Source of the DNA: Microbacterium sp. SORGH_AS_0888
Lineage (GTDB): Bacteria > Actinomycetota > Actinomycetes > Actinomycetales > Microbacteriaceae
Length of the DNA stretch: 64,000 bases
NCBI RefSeq assembly: GCF_030818905.1
Contig: NZ_JAUTAZ010000001.1
Coordinates: 806,001-870,000 of the forward strand
Direction of reading: 5' to 3'
Every line of letters starts with the position of its first letter. Within the stretch, counting starts at the first letter, position 1. A program made the position numbers and the translations under genes. This document shows positions 26,460 through 34,752 of the stretch, one piece after another. The notes beneath the pieces were generated by a model. The model was not told where the DNA came from, made no database searches, and saw only the letters and a program-made list of their open reading frames with translations.

Positions 26460-27413
26460 CTGCCGGCCGGCGACCGCATCGACCGACTCGTCGACGCCGC
26501 CTTCGCTCACGCCTCCCGGCATGCCGAGGGGGCGGTCGCGGACTACATCCCCGCACTGGCATCCGCAGACCCGGCCCTCTTCGGGCTGAGCGTCGTCGGA
26601 GTCGACGGCGAGGCGCACGAGGCGGGCGACACGGGCAGCCGGTTCTCCATCCAGTCGATCTCCAAGGCTTTCGTCTATGCGCTGCTGTGCGACGCTGTCG
26701 GCCATGAGGAAGCGTTGGCGGTCGTTGGTGTCAACAACACCGGTCTCGCGTTCAACTCGGTCGTCGCGATCGAACTGAACGACGGCCATCCAATGAATCC
26801 GATGGTCAATGCCGGAGCACTGGCGACCACAGCGCTCCTTCCGGCGTCGGACGCCGCCGACCGGTGGCACCTCATCCAGCGCGGTCTCTCCCTCTTCGCG
26901 GGAAGGGACCTCGCGCTCGACGAAGAGGTCTACCGATCGGAGGCGGCGACGAATCAGCGCAACGGCGCGATCGCGCAGCTAATGGCGAGCTACGGCCGTA
27001 TCACCGAGGACCCCGCGGAGGTCGTGGACGTCTACACGCGCCAATGCTCACTGCTCGTCGACGCGCACGATCTGGCGGTGATGGGCGCGACCCTCGCCGA
27101 CGGCGGCGTGAACCCGGTCAGGGGCGTCCGGGTAGTCGCGGCGGACGTCGCCCGCGACACGCTCGCGGTGATGGCGGCATCCGGGCTGTACGAGAACTCC
27201 GGGGAGTGGCTGTTCGAGGTCGGGCTGCCAGGCAAGTCCGGCGTCTCCGGCGGACTGCTCACGGTCGCGCCCGGCAAGGCCGGCATCGCAGCCTACGCGC
27301 CGCGGCTGGACGGGGTGGGCAACAGCGTGCGAGGCCAGATCGCGACCGCCTACCTCTCCCGCGTCCTCGGACTCAACGTCTTCGTGTCGACCGCATACAT
27401 CCCCACGGCCTAG
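26460..27413 (+). CDS. glsA: Glutaminase (GlsA family) with anomalous 5' end
   Basis: Beta-lactamase-fold glutaminase (L-glutamine to L-glutamate plus ammonia). The catalytic domain is complete: VADYIPALA, RFSIQSISKAF with the SxxK Ser-Lys pair, HPMNPMVNAGAL, EAATNQRN, VYTRQCSLLV and GLPGKSGVSGG. The start is the problem. This frame has a TGA at 26421-26423 and no ATG, GTG or TTG between it and TTG 26715, which is too late for a working enzyme. A CTG at 26460 would give a 317-aa product of family length. Alternatively, ATG 26413 (AGAGG 7 nt upstream) or ATG 26444 starts the gene in another frame and a 1-nt indel joins it. The boundary given is the CTG. Confidence 0.75.
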   Translation: MPAGDRIDRLVDAAFAHASRHAEGAVADYIPALASADPALFGLSVVGVDGEAHEAGDTGSRFSIQSISKAFVYALLCDAVGHEEALAVVGVNNTGLAFNSVVAIELNDGHPMNPMVNAGALATTALLPASDAADRWHLIQRGLSLFAGRDLALDEEVYRSEAATNQRNGAIAQLMASYGRITEDPAEVVDVYTRQCSLLVDAHDLAVMGATLADGGVNPVRGVRVVAADVARDTLAVMAASGLYENSGEWLFEVGLPGKSGVSGGLLTVAPGKAGIAAYAPRLDGVGNSVRGQIATAYLSRVLGLNVFVSTAYIPTA

Positions 27414-27641
27414 CCGGGACGACTCCCCGAACCTGGAGAAGGCCACGTGCGGGCTGAACGCGAAAGCCCGATCGGACACACACTCGCGTGTCCACCGCAG
27501 GCAGTCCCGATTGCCGAGCACGCTCGACAGCTTCGACCAAACGAACTGGAGCGCTCATCGCGCACGACGGGCGCCCATGCGCGCTCCGCGAACCCGGGAA
27601 GTCCCGACAGGCGGAGACGTGACGTCCGTGGGCGTCTCGCT

Positions 27642-27875
27642 TCAGATGACGGCTTCGCCACCGGCGATGCTCTCCGCCGCCAGCTCTGGTGCGACGTCGA
27701 GCGGATGCCAGTCGTAGAACTCGCGAAGCGTACGCGGGCGGCACGCGGGGAACACGAGCCCGCCGATGCGTGCGCGTCGATGGAGCGGCGCACCGTCAGC
27801 GTGGCGGTAGCAAGGTACGCGATGGAGATCGGCGACCGCCGTGCGGGCCGGCTCCACGTCTTCGTGCCGGCGCAT
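27642..27875 (-). CDS. Hypothetical small protein downstream of tetR
   Basis: 77-codon open frame on the same strand as the TetR gene, starting 18 nt after its stop. It starts MRRHEDVEPARTAVADLHR and ends with REFYDWHPLDVAPELAAES. Third codon positions are mostly G or C, as in real genes here, but no ribosome binding site or recognisable domain is seen. It may be a small gene or a fragment. The remaining non-coding gap around it (27414-27641) shows nothing else supportable. Confidence 0.3.
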   Translation of the reverse strand: MRRHEDVEPARTAVADLHRVPCYRHADGAPLHRRARIGGLVFPACRPRTLREFYDWHPLDVAPELAAESIAGGEAVI

Positions 27876-27893
27876 TGAGGACGATGCAGGCGA

Positions 27894-28496
27894 TCAGATG
27901 TCCCCGCTCGTCGGGTCGTGCTCGTTCGCGGCAGCAGCGACGAGCGCCGTCATTGCCCACCCCACCGCCTCCGAAACCTGGTCGGCTTGGAGGCCGAAGT
28001 TTTCGGAAAGGTGAGACCAGGCGGGCGCACTGTCCAGCAGAATGAGGAGAGCGATCAGCTGTGTTCGTCGGGCGGGCCGGAGGTGCGGGAGGTCGCGGTC
28101 GACAGCAGCCTCGATGAGGGTTCGCACGGCGTGTACGACACCGCCGTATACCTCGCGGCCCACCTGCGAGGAAGCCAGTGCTCGCGCAAGTTGCGGACGC
28201 GCGTCCATTCGTCGAGCGACCTCGCGATAGACGCTCGGCAGTTCCGTGAGATGAGTGAACTCGATGATCGGGAGGAAGTGCTCCAGGCTCCACTCGGAGA
28301 GGCCAGCGAGGAGGTCCGTGCGAGTCGGGAAGTGACGGTAGATCGTCCGGGTGGCAACGCCCGCTCGGTCGGCTATGAGCGTGACGGTGACACTGTCGGC
28401 CGGAACCTCTTCGATGCACTCCACGTATGCGTCGATGATTCGCATGCGCGTGGCATGGGCGTGGGCGGCTCTGAGCGTGGAGCGGTGCGCAGTCAT
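27894..28496 (-). CDS. TetR family transcriptional regulator
   Basis: 200-aa TetR-type repressor. The N-terminal helix-turn-helix domain reads TRMRIIDAYVECIEEVPADS, then VTVTLIADRAGVATRTIYRHFPTRTDLLAGL (about residues 38-67). The C-terminal ligand domain is unlabelled. Divergent from the lipoprotein gene at 28657 across 160 bp that contains a dyad and a -10-like sequence, so control of that gene and itself is likely; the inducer is unknown. Confidence 0.9.
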   Translation of the reverse strand: MTAHRSTLRAAHAHATRMRIIDAYVECIEEVPADSVTVTLIADRAGVATRTIYRHFPTRTDLLAGLSEWSLEHFLPIIEFTHLTELPSVYREVARRMDARPQLARALASSQVGREVYGGVVHAVRTLIEAAVDRDLPHLRPARRTQLIALLILLDSAPAWSHLSENFGLQADQVSEAVGWAMTALVAAAANEHDPTSGDI

Positions 28497-28593
28497 GGCT
28501 CGAGTGTGTCATGTTGCATCACCCTGTGACGGCAACCCGAGCAGCCGACGCACGGCTGCACGGACTCCGTAACAGCCCCGTGAAACGACTATG

Positions 28594-28628
28594 TACAATC
28601 TGCGTCGATATGTCACACTTGCGACGCA
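28594..28628 (+). promoter_or_regulatory. Putative promoter and TetR operator for the EEP lipoprotein gene
   Basis: TACAAT (28594-28599) is a good -10 for the rightward gene. Immediately downstream, TGCGTCG (28601-28607) and CGACGCA (28622-28628) form a 7-bp inverted repeat with a 14-nt AT-richer centre (ATATGTCACACTT). A dyad over the expected transcription start is typical of TetR operators. No good -35 was found. Confidence 0.45.
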
Positions 28629-28656
28629 TTGTTACCTCGACGTGAAGGAGTCGCCC

Positions 28657-29556
28657 ATGTCCCGCGCCCGATTGCACCGACGGAGAAGCGGCATCGTCGC
28701 TTCCGCGCTCGTGCTCCTGCCCGCTCTGGCATTGAGCTCTTGCGCCAGCACCGAGAGCTCGAGCTCCGGCGCCCCAAGCGCATCCGACGATGCGCTTCCC
28801 GTCGAGCTCACGATCGTGTCGTACAACATCCAGCATGCACAGGGCGCCGACGGCATGGTCGACCTTGAACGCGTCGCGCAGGTGCTCGAGGACTCCGGCG
28901 CGGAGGTGATCGGCCTGCAGGAGGTCGACCGTCACTTCGGTGCGCGCACGGAATACGTCGACCAGGCCGCATGGCTCGCGCAGCGGCTGGGCATGTCGTA
29001 CTGTTACTCGGCCAACCTCGACCTCGACCCGGAGGCGGGCCAGACCGAGCGGCGTCAGTACGGCACGACGATCCTCTCGGCGTACCCGATGGACGACTGC
29101 GAGAACACGCTGCTGCCGAACCACCCCGGCGGCGAGCAGCGCGGACTGGCTCAGGCAGACGTGCGTGTGCGCGGCGTCGAGCTGCGCGTGTTCAACACCC
29201 ATCTGACCCACCAGAGCGAGCAGGGCCGCCTCGACCAGGCCGCTGTCCTCAACGAGAAGGCCGCTTCCGCCGGCATGCCCGCTGTGCTCGTCGGCGACCT
29301 CAACTCCCAGCCCGACTCCGCCGAGTACGACGTATTCACCCAGGTGCTCTCCGATGCCTGGCCGGTTGTAGGCGACGGCCCCGGCTACACGTTCGACAGC
29401 GCCAATCCGCGCGAGCGCATCGACTACGCACTCACCTCGTCAGAGGTGACGCCGATCGCGGCCGAGGTCATCGCGACGACCACGTCCGATCACATGCCGC
29501 TGAAGACCGTGGTCACGCTGCCGCACCCGTCGTCGAACGGCGACGTGCATAGCTGA
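28657..29556 (+). CDS. Lipoprotein of the endonuclease/exonuclease/phosphatase (EEP) family
   Basis: 299-aa exported lipoprotein. A basic N-terminus and hydrophobic stretch end in lipobox LSSC (Cys29), followed by a Ser-rich linker. The EEP fold shows SYNIQHAQG, VIGLQEVDRHFG (metal-binding Glu), NTHLTHQSEQGR, LVGDLNSQPDS (Asp/Asn) and a C-terminal TSDHMPLKTVV with the catalytic DH. The substrate may be nucleic acid, phosphodiester or phospholipid-type; the fold alone does not tell. The ATG at 28657 has an AAGGAG ribosome binding site at 28645-28650. Probably controlled by the divergent TetR protein. Confidence 0.88.
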   Translation: MSRARLHRRRSGIVASALVLLPALALSSCASTESSSSGAPSASDDALPVELTIVSYNIQHAQGADGMVDLERVAQVLEDSGAEVIGLQEVDRHFGARTEYVDQAAWLAQRLGMSYCYSANLDLDPEAGQTERRQYGTTILSAYPMDDCENTLLPNHPGGEQRGLAQADVRVRGVELRVFNTHLTHQSEQGRLDQAAVLNEKAASAGMPAVLVGDLNSQPDSAEYDVFTQVLSDAWPVVGDGPGYTFDSANPRERIDYALTSSEVTPIAAEVIATTTSDHMPLKTVVTLPHPSSNGDVHS

Positions 29557-29564
29557 TCGGGGCT

Positions 29565-29600
29565 CCTCTGTCGCCCGGGCCGGTGTCCGGGCGACAGAGG
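29565..29600 (+). terminator. Terminator after the EEP lipoprotein gene
   Basis: CCTCTGTCGCCCGG (29565-29578) pairs perfectly over 14 bp with CCGGGCGACAGAGG (29587-29600) around an 8-nt loop, 9 bp after the stop. Confidence 0.85.
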
Positions 29601-29917
29601 GTCTGCGTACACCCGCGCACGCGGGCGATGAGATCAGCCGCGCACTCAGTGAATGCCCTGGTGTCGTCGGAGCTCGCGACACTTCCCTCTCATGAGACAC
29701 GTCACCCCGACGGAGTGACAGCTACCGCTGCCACGAGCGCTTCGTGGGCTTCGCATGCTCTACCGCCGACCCCGCCGGTTGCTGAGAATGACGACCAGCA
29801 AGGTACGGCCAAAACCTCTGACGTACGTGTCCGAAATGGCAAACGGCGCCCCTCTCGAAGGAGTGACGCCGCATGCGAATGGCTCTTACAAAGCCGTTTG
29901 TTCTCAAAAGACCGATG
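29601..29917. other. Gene-poor intergenic region before tRNA-Ala
   Basis: 317 bp with somewhat lower GC content than its surroundings and no open frame with coding character. It lies downstream of tRNA-Ala on the minus strand, so it should hold the tRNA 3' processing and termination signals. Only weak short hairpins are visible (GGCT/AGCC near 29881-29895). No direct repeat of the tRNA 3' end that would mark an integration site was seen. Confidence 0.5.
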
Positions 29918-29993
29918 TGGTGGACCTGAGGGGACTCGAACCCCTGACCCCCTGCATGCCATGCAGGTGCGCTACCAGCTGCGCCACAGGCCC
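29918..29993 (-). tRNA. tRNA-Ala (anticodon GGC)
   Basis: 76-nt gene with encoded CCA. The acceptor arm GGGCCTG pairs with CAGGTCC (one G-U). The anticodon stem CCTGC/GCAGG encloses loop ATGGCAT, giving anticodon GGC with U33 conserved. The T arm is AGGGG-TTCGAGT-CCCCT, with the GTTCGA core. The D arm contains GCGCAGCTGGTAGCGC. Confidence 0.97.
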
Positions 29994-30164
29994 TCGCCGC
30001 CCCTCGCGGGGCAACCCTGAAAGACTACTACACGCGGACGCGGATGAGCCAATCGAGTCGGCCTCGAGCTCCCCGAAACGCGGAGATCCGCACAATCTCA
30101 GTCGAATCGGCCGAAGCCTGCTGATGTTGCGCGGATCGCGGAGATCGCCCGAACGGGGTGCGAC

Positions 30165-30539
30165 TCAATCCGAGCTCGGCACGGGAAGCTCGATCGGCAG
30201 GACCGGGCAGTCCTTCCACAGGCGCTCCAGGCCGTAGAACACCCGCTCCTGCTCGTGGAACACGTGCACCACCAGATCACCGAAGTCGAGGAGCACCCAG
30301 CGCGACTCCTCGCGACCCTCGCGGCGCAGCCGCTTCACCCCCGCCTCGAGAAGCTTCTCCTCGATCGCGTCGGCGATCGCCGCGACGTTGCGCTCGTTGC
30401 GCCCCGTCACGAGCAGGAACACGTCGACGAGGGGAAGCGGACCCGACACGTCGAGGGCGACGAGGTCTTCCCCGCCCTTCTCATCCGCCGCACGCGCGGC
30501 GATCTGCAGCACCTCGAACACCGTGTCGGTCGCCGTCAC
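30165..30539 (-). CDS. rsfS: Ribosomal silencing factor RsfS
   Basis: 124-aa RsfS (DUF143/Iojap), which binds L14 on the 50S subunit and blocks subunit joining under starvation. Landmarks are AADEKGGEDLVALDVS, DVFLLVTGRNERNVAAIADAI and WVLLDFGDLVVHVFHEQER with its conserved DFGDxVVHVF. Its ATG overlaps the stop of the preceding membrane-protein gene by 3-4 nt (ATGA). It is the last gene of the nadD operon; rsfS next to nadD is a widely conserved order. Confidence 0.96.
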   Translation of the reverse strand: MTATDTVFEVLQIAARAADEKGGEDLVALDVSGPLPLVDVFLLVTGRNERNVAAIADAIEEKLLEAGVKRLRREGREESRWVLLDFGDLVVHVFHEQERVFYGLERLWKDCPVLPIELPVPSSD

Positions 30540-31489
30540 GAGAACACCCCCGTCACGAAGGCCAGGATCAGCACGCCCACGAGAGCGAGCGCCAGGGCAC
30601 CGGCCGTGATCGCAAGCGCGAGCATGAGTCGGCTGCCCTTCTCGGGCGCCGGAGGCCGGATGATCTCGTCGGCCGCCTTCACGGTGCTGATCGCAGCGCT
30701 CGCCGCGATCGGCGTCGGCGACGACGCCGGCGGCAGCTCACCGTCGATGAGCACCGCATCGACCTCGGTGCCGTCGGCCGCGCCCGTCGCGTGTCCGCGC
30801 GATCCGAGTCCCTCGGGAAGATCGAACGTCCCCGTGATGATGACCTCCCCCGTCGCGGTGACAGGGCCCACGAGCGGCGCAGAAGGCGTCTGGGTGAGGA
30901 TGAGCGCGTTCGGCGTCGCGACCGCCCCGGTCGACGAGCTGTCGCGGGTGAGGAGCTGATCGAACGACGCGGGAAGCGCGGCGTCGGGCGCCTGGCCCTT
31001 CAGCAGCTTGCTGCCGAGCTTCTCGGAGACCGTGACGGGAGCCTCGGCCTCCGACGACGGGGCGGTGCCGAGCGCCTCCTCCGCGCGGGTGACGGGCACC
31101 TCCGCCGCGGCCTCGGCATCGACGGCCGGCACGTCCACGACGGGCTCGACGTCGAGAGCCGGCACGACCACCGGGGGGAACGCGGGCTCGGGCGCGACAT
31201 CCGCCGAGACGACCGGGATGGACGCCGTGCGGATGCGCTCCTGCTCACGCGCCTGACGCCGGGTGAGGGGGGACACCCCGAGATCGACACTCGCATCCGG
31301 CCGCGGCGCGGGAGCCACCGCGGCGGGCTCCGCCGCGCGCGGGAGCGGAGCCGGAGGCGCCGGTTGCTCCGGCGCCGTGGGTTCCTCCGTCGTCTCCTCC
31401 GAGACGATCGGGGTCGATCCCGTGTTGCGGATCTCCCGCAGTTGGCGCCGCGTCAGCGGCGGCGTGCTCGGCTGGTCAGGGGTGCTCAT
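30536..31489 (-). CDS. Hypothetical single-pass membrane protein between nadD and rsfS
   Basis: 317-aa protein of unknown function. The N-terminal two thirds are Pro/Ala/Glu-rich and apparently disordered, holding two copies of an LTRRQ motif: [20 protein letters not shown] near the start and [22 protein letters not shown] about 75 residues later. A single C-terminal membrane helix ([20 protein letters not shown]) anchors it with the long region probably cytoplasmic. Start and stop both overlap neighbours by 4 nt (ATGA with nadD, ATGA with rsfS), so it is tightly coupled. No enzymatic domain is visible. Confidence 0.8.
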   Translation of the reverse strand: MSTPDQPSTPPLTRRQLREIRNTGSTPIVSEETTEEPTAPEQPAPPAPLPRAAEPAAVAPAPRPDASVDLGVSPLTRRQAREQERIRTASIPVVSADVAPEPAFPPVVVPALDVEPVVDVPAVDAEAAAEVPVTRAEEALGTAPSSEAEAPVTVSEKLGSKLLKGQAPDAALPASFDQLLTRDSSSTGAVATPNALILTQTPSAPLVGPVTATGEVIITGTFDLPEGLGSRGHATGAADGTEVDAVLIDGELPPASSPTPIAASAAISTVKAADEIIRPPAPEKGSRLMLALAITAGALALALVGVLILAFVTGVFS

Positions 31490-32082
31490 GCCTTGCTCCG
31501 ATAGAGGTGATGCTTCGCAATGTACTGGACGACTCCGTCCGGGACGAGGTACCACACCGGCTTATCTCGTCTCACGCGGTCGCGGCAATCCGTTGACGAG
31601 ATCGCCAGGGCAGGGATCTCCAACAGGCTCACCTTGCCCTCCGGAAGCTCCGCGGCCGACAGCGCATGTCCCGGTCTGGACACCGCCACGAAGTGCGCGA
31701 GGTCCCACAGTTCGTCATGGTTTCGCCAACTGAAGATCTGCGCCACGGCGTCGGCTCCCGTGATGAAGAACAGCTCCGCCTCCGGATGCTGCCGCTTCAG
31801 GTCGCGCAGGGTATCGATCGTATAGGTCGGGCCTGTGCGATCGATGTCAACGCGGCTCACGGTGAAGCTGGGGTTCGACGCCGTCGCGATGACGGTCATG
31901 AGATACCGGTCTTCGCTGGGCGACACCTTCGACTTCTGCCAGGGCTGCCCCGTCGGGACGAAGACGACCCGGTCGAGGTCGAAGGATGCGGCGACCTCGC
32001 TCGCCGCGACCAGGTGACCGTGATGGATGGGATCGAACGTTCCGCCCATCACCCCGATCCGCGGGGCGCGCGTCGCCGTCAT
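31486..32082 (-). CDS. nadD: Nicotinate-nucleotide adenylyltransferase
   Basis: 198-aa NadD, which adenylylates nicotinate mononucleotide to deamido-NAD. The nucleotidyltransferase motif [11 protein letters not shown] is at residues 13-23, [10 protein letters not shown] binds substrate, and [12 protein letters not shown] near residue 165 is the second ATP motif (ISSTxxR). Length is standard. Operon: small membrane gene, nadD, membrane protein, rsfS. Confidence 0.96.
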   Translation of the reverse strand: MTATRAPRIGVMGGTFDPIHHGHLVAASEVAASFDLDRVVFVPTGQPWQKSKVSPSEDRYLMTVIATASNPSFTVSRVDIDRTGPTYTIDTLRDLKRQHPEAELFFITGADAVAQIFSWRNHDELWDLAHFVAVSRPGHALSAAELPEGKVSLLEIPALAISSTDCRDRVRRDKPVWYLVPDGVVQYIAKHHLYRSKA

Positions 32083-32087
32083 GTGCC

Positions 32088-32309
32088 TCAGTGGCCGTGC
32101 CCGTGAGGCTGCAGATCCTTCGCGTGCTTCTCTGCGTAGACCGCCGACTTGCGCGGGTGACGGTTGGAGACATGACGGTAGGACAGCGTCACGAGCCCGA
32201 GGAAGAGGAAGACGATCGCCGCGACGATCGGGTAGCCGATCGTCTCGAGCATCACGTTGCCGTGGTGCTCGGTCTCTGCAGCGGCGGCCAGCAGCGTGGC
32301 GACGATCAT
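32088..32309 (-). CDS. Small single-pass membrane protein upstream of nadD
   Basis: 73-aa protein with one membrane helix ([20 protein letters not shown]) and a basic cytoplasmic tail ending HGHGH. It starts [20 protein letters not shown]. The stop lies 5 nt before the nadD ATG, so it is probably the first gene of that operon. A TAGACT hexamer (32354-32349, minus strand) about 39 nt upstream, just after the proA stop, is a likely -10. Function unknown. Confidence 0.75.
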   Translation of the reverse strand: MIVATLLAAAAETEHHGNVMLETIGYPIVAAIVFLFLGLVTLSYRHVSNRHPRKSAVYAEKHAKDLQPHGHGH

Positions 32310-32348
32310 CAGGACTCCGATCGGGTGGGCGACGTCAACGGTCGAGCC

Positions 32349-32354
32349 AGTCTA
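32349..32354 (-). promoter_or_regulatory. Candidate -10 for the nadD operon
   Basis: TAGACT on the minus strand in the 49-bp gap between proA and the small membrane gene. It is a consensus-like actinobacterial -10. Confidence 0.5.
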
Positions 32355-32358
32355 TCGT

Positions 32359-33618
32359 TCACCGGCGCACCTGGCCGTCGCCGCGCACGAGCCACTTCTG
32401 GCTGGTCAGCTCGGGAAGGCCCATCGGACCACGAGCGTGGAGCTTCTGCGTCGAGATGCCGACCTCGGCGCCGAAGCCGAACTCGCCCCCATCGGTGAAC
32501 CGCGTCGAGGCGTTGGCCATCACCACGGCGGAGTCGACCTCGGCCAGGAACCGCTCCGCCGCGTCCGGGTCTTCCGTGATGATCGACTCGGTGTGCTGCG
32601 TCGAGTAGTCGCGGATGTGCGCGAGGGCGCCGTCCAGGTCGTCCACGACGCGCATCGCGATGTCGAGCGACAGGTACTCCGTCGCCCAGTCGGTCTCATC
32701 GGCGGGGACGACGCCCTCCGCCCGAGCCGCGACATCTGCGTCGCCGTGCACCGTGACGCCGGCCTCCTGCAGCGCGGCCGTCACGGGTGCGACGAGCCGG
32801 TCGGCGGCGGCGCGGTGCACGAGCACGGTCTCGACCGCGTTGCAGACGCTCGGCCGCTGGACCTTGGCGTTGACGACGATCTCCTGCGCACGCTCGATCG
32901 GCGCCGACTCGTCGAGGAAGATGTGCACGACGCCGGCACCGGTCTCGATGACGGGCACGGTCGACTCGGTCACGACCCGTTCGATCAGGGCGGCGCTGCC
33001 GCGCGGCACCAGGACGTCGATGAGACCTCGCGCGTGCATGAGCTCGGCGGCACCGTCTCGTCCGAAAGAGTCCAGCGTCTGGATCGCCTCGGGATCGACG
33101 CCCTGATCGGCGAGCGCCGCGCGCATCGCCTCGACGAGCGCCGCGTTCGTGAGCTCCGCGGCCGTCCCGCCGCGGAGCACGACGGCGTTGCCGGAGCGCA
33201 GCGCGAGGGCGGCGATGTCGACCGTCACGTTGGGCCGTGCCTCGTAGATCGCACCCACCACCCCGAACGGGACCGAGACCTTGGTGAGCTCGAGCCCGTT
33301 CGGCAGCGTGCGCTGCTCGATCACCCGCCCGACCGGGTCGGGGAGCTCGGCGACGTCGCGGACGGCGGCGGCGAGCGCGGCGATGCGGCCCTCATCCAGA
33401 CGCAGCCGGTCGCGCAACGCGTCGGAGAGGCCGTTCTCGACACCCCGGCGCAGGTCTTCCTCGTTGGCCTCGACGACGTCGGGCGTCGCCGCCTCGATCG
33501 CTGCGGCGATCGCGCGCAGCAGCTCGGCTTTCTCCGCGTCGCCCAGAAGGCCCACCTGGCGGGCGGCATCCTTCGCGAGCACCATGCGCTCCCGCGCGGT
33601 CGTCGTGGTGAGGCTCAT
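32359..33618 (-). CDS. proA: Gamma-glutamyl phosphate reductase
   Basis: 419-aa ProA, the NADPH-dependent reduction of glutamyl-5-phosphate to glutamate semialdehyde in proline synthesis. The catalytic cysteine is Cys259 in RPSVCNAVET; VPFGVVGAIYEARPNVTVD and DYSTQHTESIIT are family blocks. A TAGAAT hexamer 6 nt before the ATG gives it its own leaderless promoter, separate from proB about 2.3 kb upstream; three other genes lie between them. Confidence 0.97.
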   Translation of the reverse strand: MSLTTTTARERMVLAKDAARQVGLLGDAEKAELLRAIAAAIEAATPDVVEANEEDLRRGVENGLSDALRDRLRLDEGRIAALAAAVRDVAELPDPVGRVIEQRTLPNGLELTKVSVPFGVVGAIYEARPNVTVDIAALALRSGNAVVLRGGTAAELTNAALVEAMRAALADQGVDPEAIQTLDSFGRDGAAELMHARGLIDVLVPRGSAALIERVVTESTVPVIETGAGVVHIFLDESAPIERAQEIVVNAKVQRPSVCNAVETVLVHRAAADRLVAPVTAALQEAGVTVHGDADVAARAEGVVPADETDWATEYLSLDIAMRVVDDLDGALAHIRDYSTQHTESIITEDPDAAERFLAEVDSAVVMANASTRFTDGGEFGFGAEVGISTQKLHARGPMGLPELTSQKWLVRGDGQVRR

Positions 33619-33624
33619 TCCGTC

Positions 33625-33630
33625 ATTCTA
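33625..33630 (-). promoter_or_regulatory. Candidate -10 for proA
   Basis: TAGAAT on the minus strand, 6 nt before the proA ATG; leaderless arrangement. Confidence 0.5.
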
Positions 33631-33660
33631 GCCAGCAGGACCGGCCCGACGGCCGGCTCC

Positions 33661-33957
33661 TCAGGCGTCGGGACGGTGGGCACGGAGGGCTTCCAGCCGC
33701 GCGCGGTACTCGGGCTCGTCCACCTCGCCGCGCGCGAACCGCTCGGCGAGGATCTGTTCCGCCGAGCTGCCTCGTGACGGTGCCGCCCAGGGGCCGGTCT
33801 GAGGAGCGAAACGGCGACGCCGGAAGACGAGGGCGAAGACGAGGGCCCCGACGAGCAGGAGGAAGACGAGCGGGATCAGGAACAGGAACGGCCCCGGGTG
33901 GGGACCCATCCAGTGCGCGACCGGCATCGCGGACAGGATGGTGAGGGAAGTGGACAT
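33661..33957 (-). CDS. SHOCT-domain membrane protein
   Basis: 98-aa protein: short N-terminus (MSTSLTILSAMPVAHWMGPH), one strong membrane helix (FLFLIPLVFLLLVGALVFAL), a basic stop-transfer RRRR, and a C-terminal SHOCT motif (SSAEQILAERFARGEVDEPEYRARLEAL split around its acidic centre). The ATG at 33957 is preceded by AAAGG; the frame is open upstream but without a good start. It lies 117 bp downstream of a two-component pair on the same strand and may be part of that unit. Confidence 0.8.
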   Translation of the reverse strand: MSTSLTILSAMPVAHWMGPHPGPFLFLIPLVFLLLVGALVFALVFRRRRFAPQTGPWAAPSRGSSAEQILAERFARGEVDEPEYRARLEALRAHRPDA

Positions 33958-34074
33958 GACATGACCTTTCGATCGAGCCGGCCGCCCATCGGCCGGCTCG
34001 ATCCACTCTCGTCCGCGAGGGCATCGGGCGAATCCGGCGGCAGGCGACACTGCCCGTGCTCCCTCCGGAGTACG

Positions 34075-34752
34075 TCACTGCCAGCCGGGGGCGACCAGTC
34101 CCGTCTCGTAGGCGACGACCACCAGATGCACCCGGTCCCGGGCGTGCAGCTTCGTCATGATGCGCGAGACGTGCGTCTTCGACGTGAGGGGGCTCAGGAA
34201 CAGCTCGCGGGCGATCTCCTCGTTGCTCAACCCGAGGCCGACCAGGCGCAGCACCTCGCGTTCCCGCTCCGTGAGCACGTCGAGCGTGGTGGCGGCAGGC
34301 ACATCCCGCGCGCCGAGGGCGACGCGGGCCAGCAGCCGCCGGGTCACGCCCGGCGAGAGCAACGCATCACCGGCGGCTGCGGCGCGCACGGCGCGCACGA
34401 GGTCCGCGGGGTCCGTGTCCTTCACGAGGAAGCCCGCGGCACCGGCCCGCACGGCGCGGATGACGTACTCGTCGAGCTCGAAGGTCGTGACGATCACGAC
34501 GTGGATGCCGACGAGCGCCGGGTCCGCGGCGATCTGCTCGGTGGCCCACAGCCCGTCGCCGTCCGGCATCCGCACATCCATCAGCACGACATCGACCGGC
34601 GTCTCACGCAGGGCCTCGATCAGGGCGCGCCCCGTGGATGCCTCGACGCGCACGTCGATGTCGCTCTCGGCGTCGAGCAATGCGCGGAAGCCGGCCCGCA
34701 CGAGCAGCTGGTCGTCTGCCAGCGCCACCCGGATCACGGGTTCTCCGTCCAC
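34075..34752 (-). CDS. LuxR/NarL-type response regulator
   Basis: 225-aa response regulator. The receiver domain has acidic pocket D13/D14, phospho-acceptor Asp59 (DVVLMDVRMPD) and lysine in FLVKDTD. The C-terminal LuxR HTH contains LTEREREVLRLVGLGLSNEEIA and LSPLTSKTHVSRIM. It overlaps the end of the cognate kinase gene by 19 nt. Confidence 0.95.
   Translation of the reverse strand: MDGEPVIRVALADDQLLVRAGFRALLDAESDIDVRVEASTGRALIEALRETPVDVVLMDVRMPDGDGLWATEQIAADPALVGIHVVIVTTFELDEYVIRAVRAGAAGFLVKDTDPADLVRAVRAAAAGDALLSPGVTRRLLARVALGARDVPAATTLDVLTEREREVLRLVGLGLSNEEIARELFLSPLTSKTHVSRIMTKLHARDRVHLVVVAYETGLVAPGWQ

Noticed and set aside
27447..27878. 143-codon plus-strand frame between the glutaminase and tetR genes
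   Set aside because: Composition is unlike genuine genes here and no ribosome binding site, promoter or domain is visible; the opposite-strand 77-codon frame has better codon use.
29918..29993. tRNA-Ala considered as an integration site for a mobile element
   Set aside because: No integrase, no second copy of the tRNA 3' end and no phage or plasmid genes are visible nearby.
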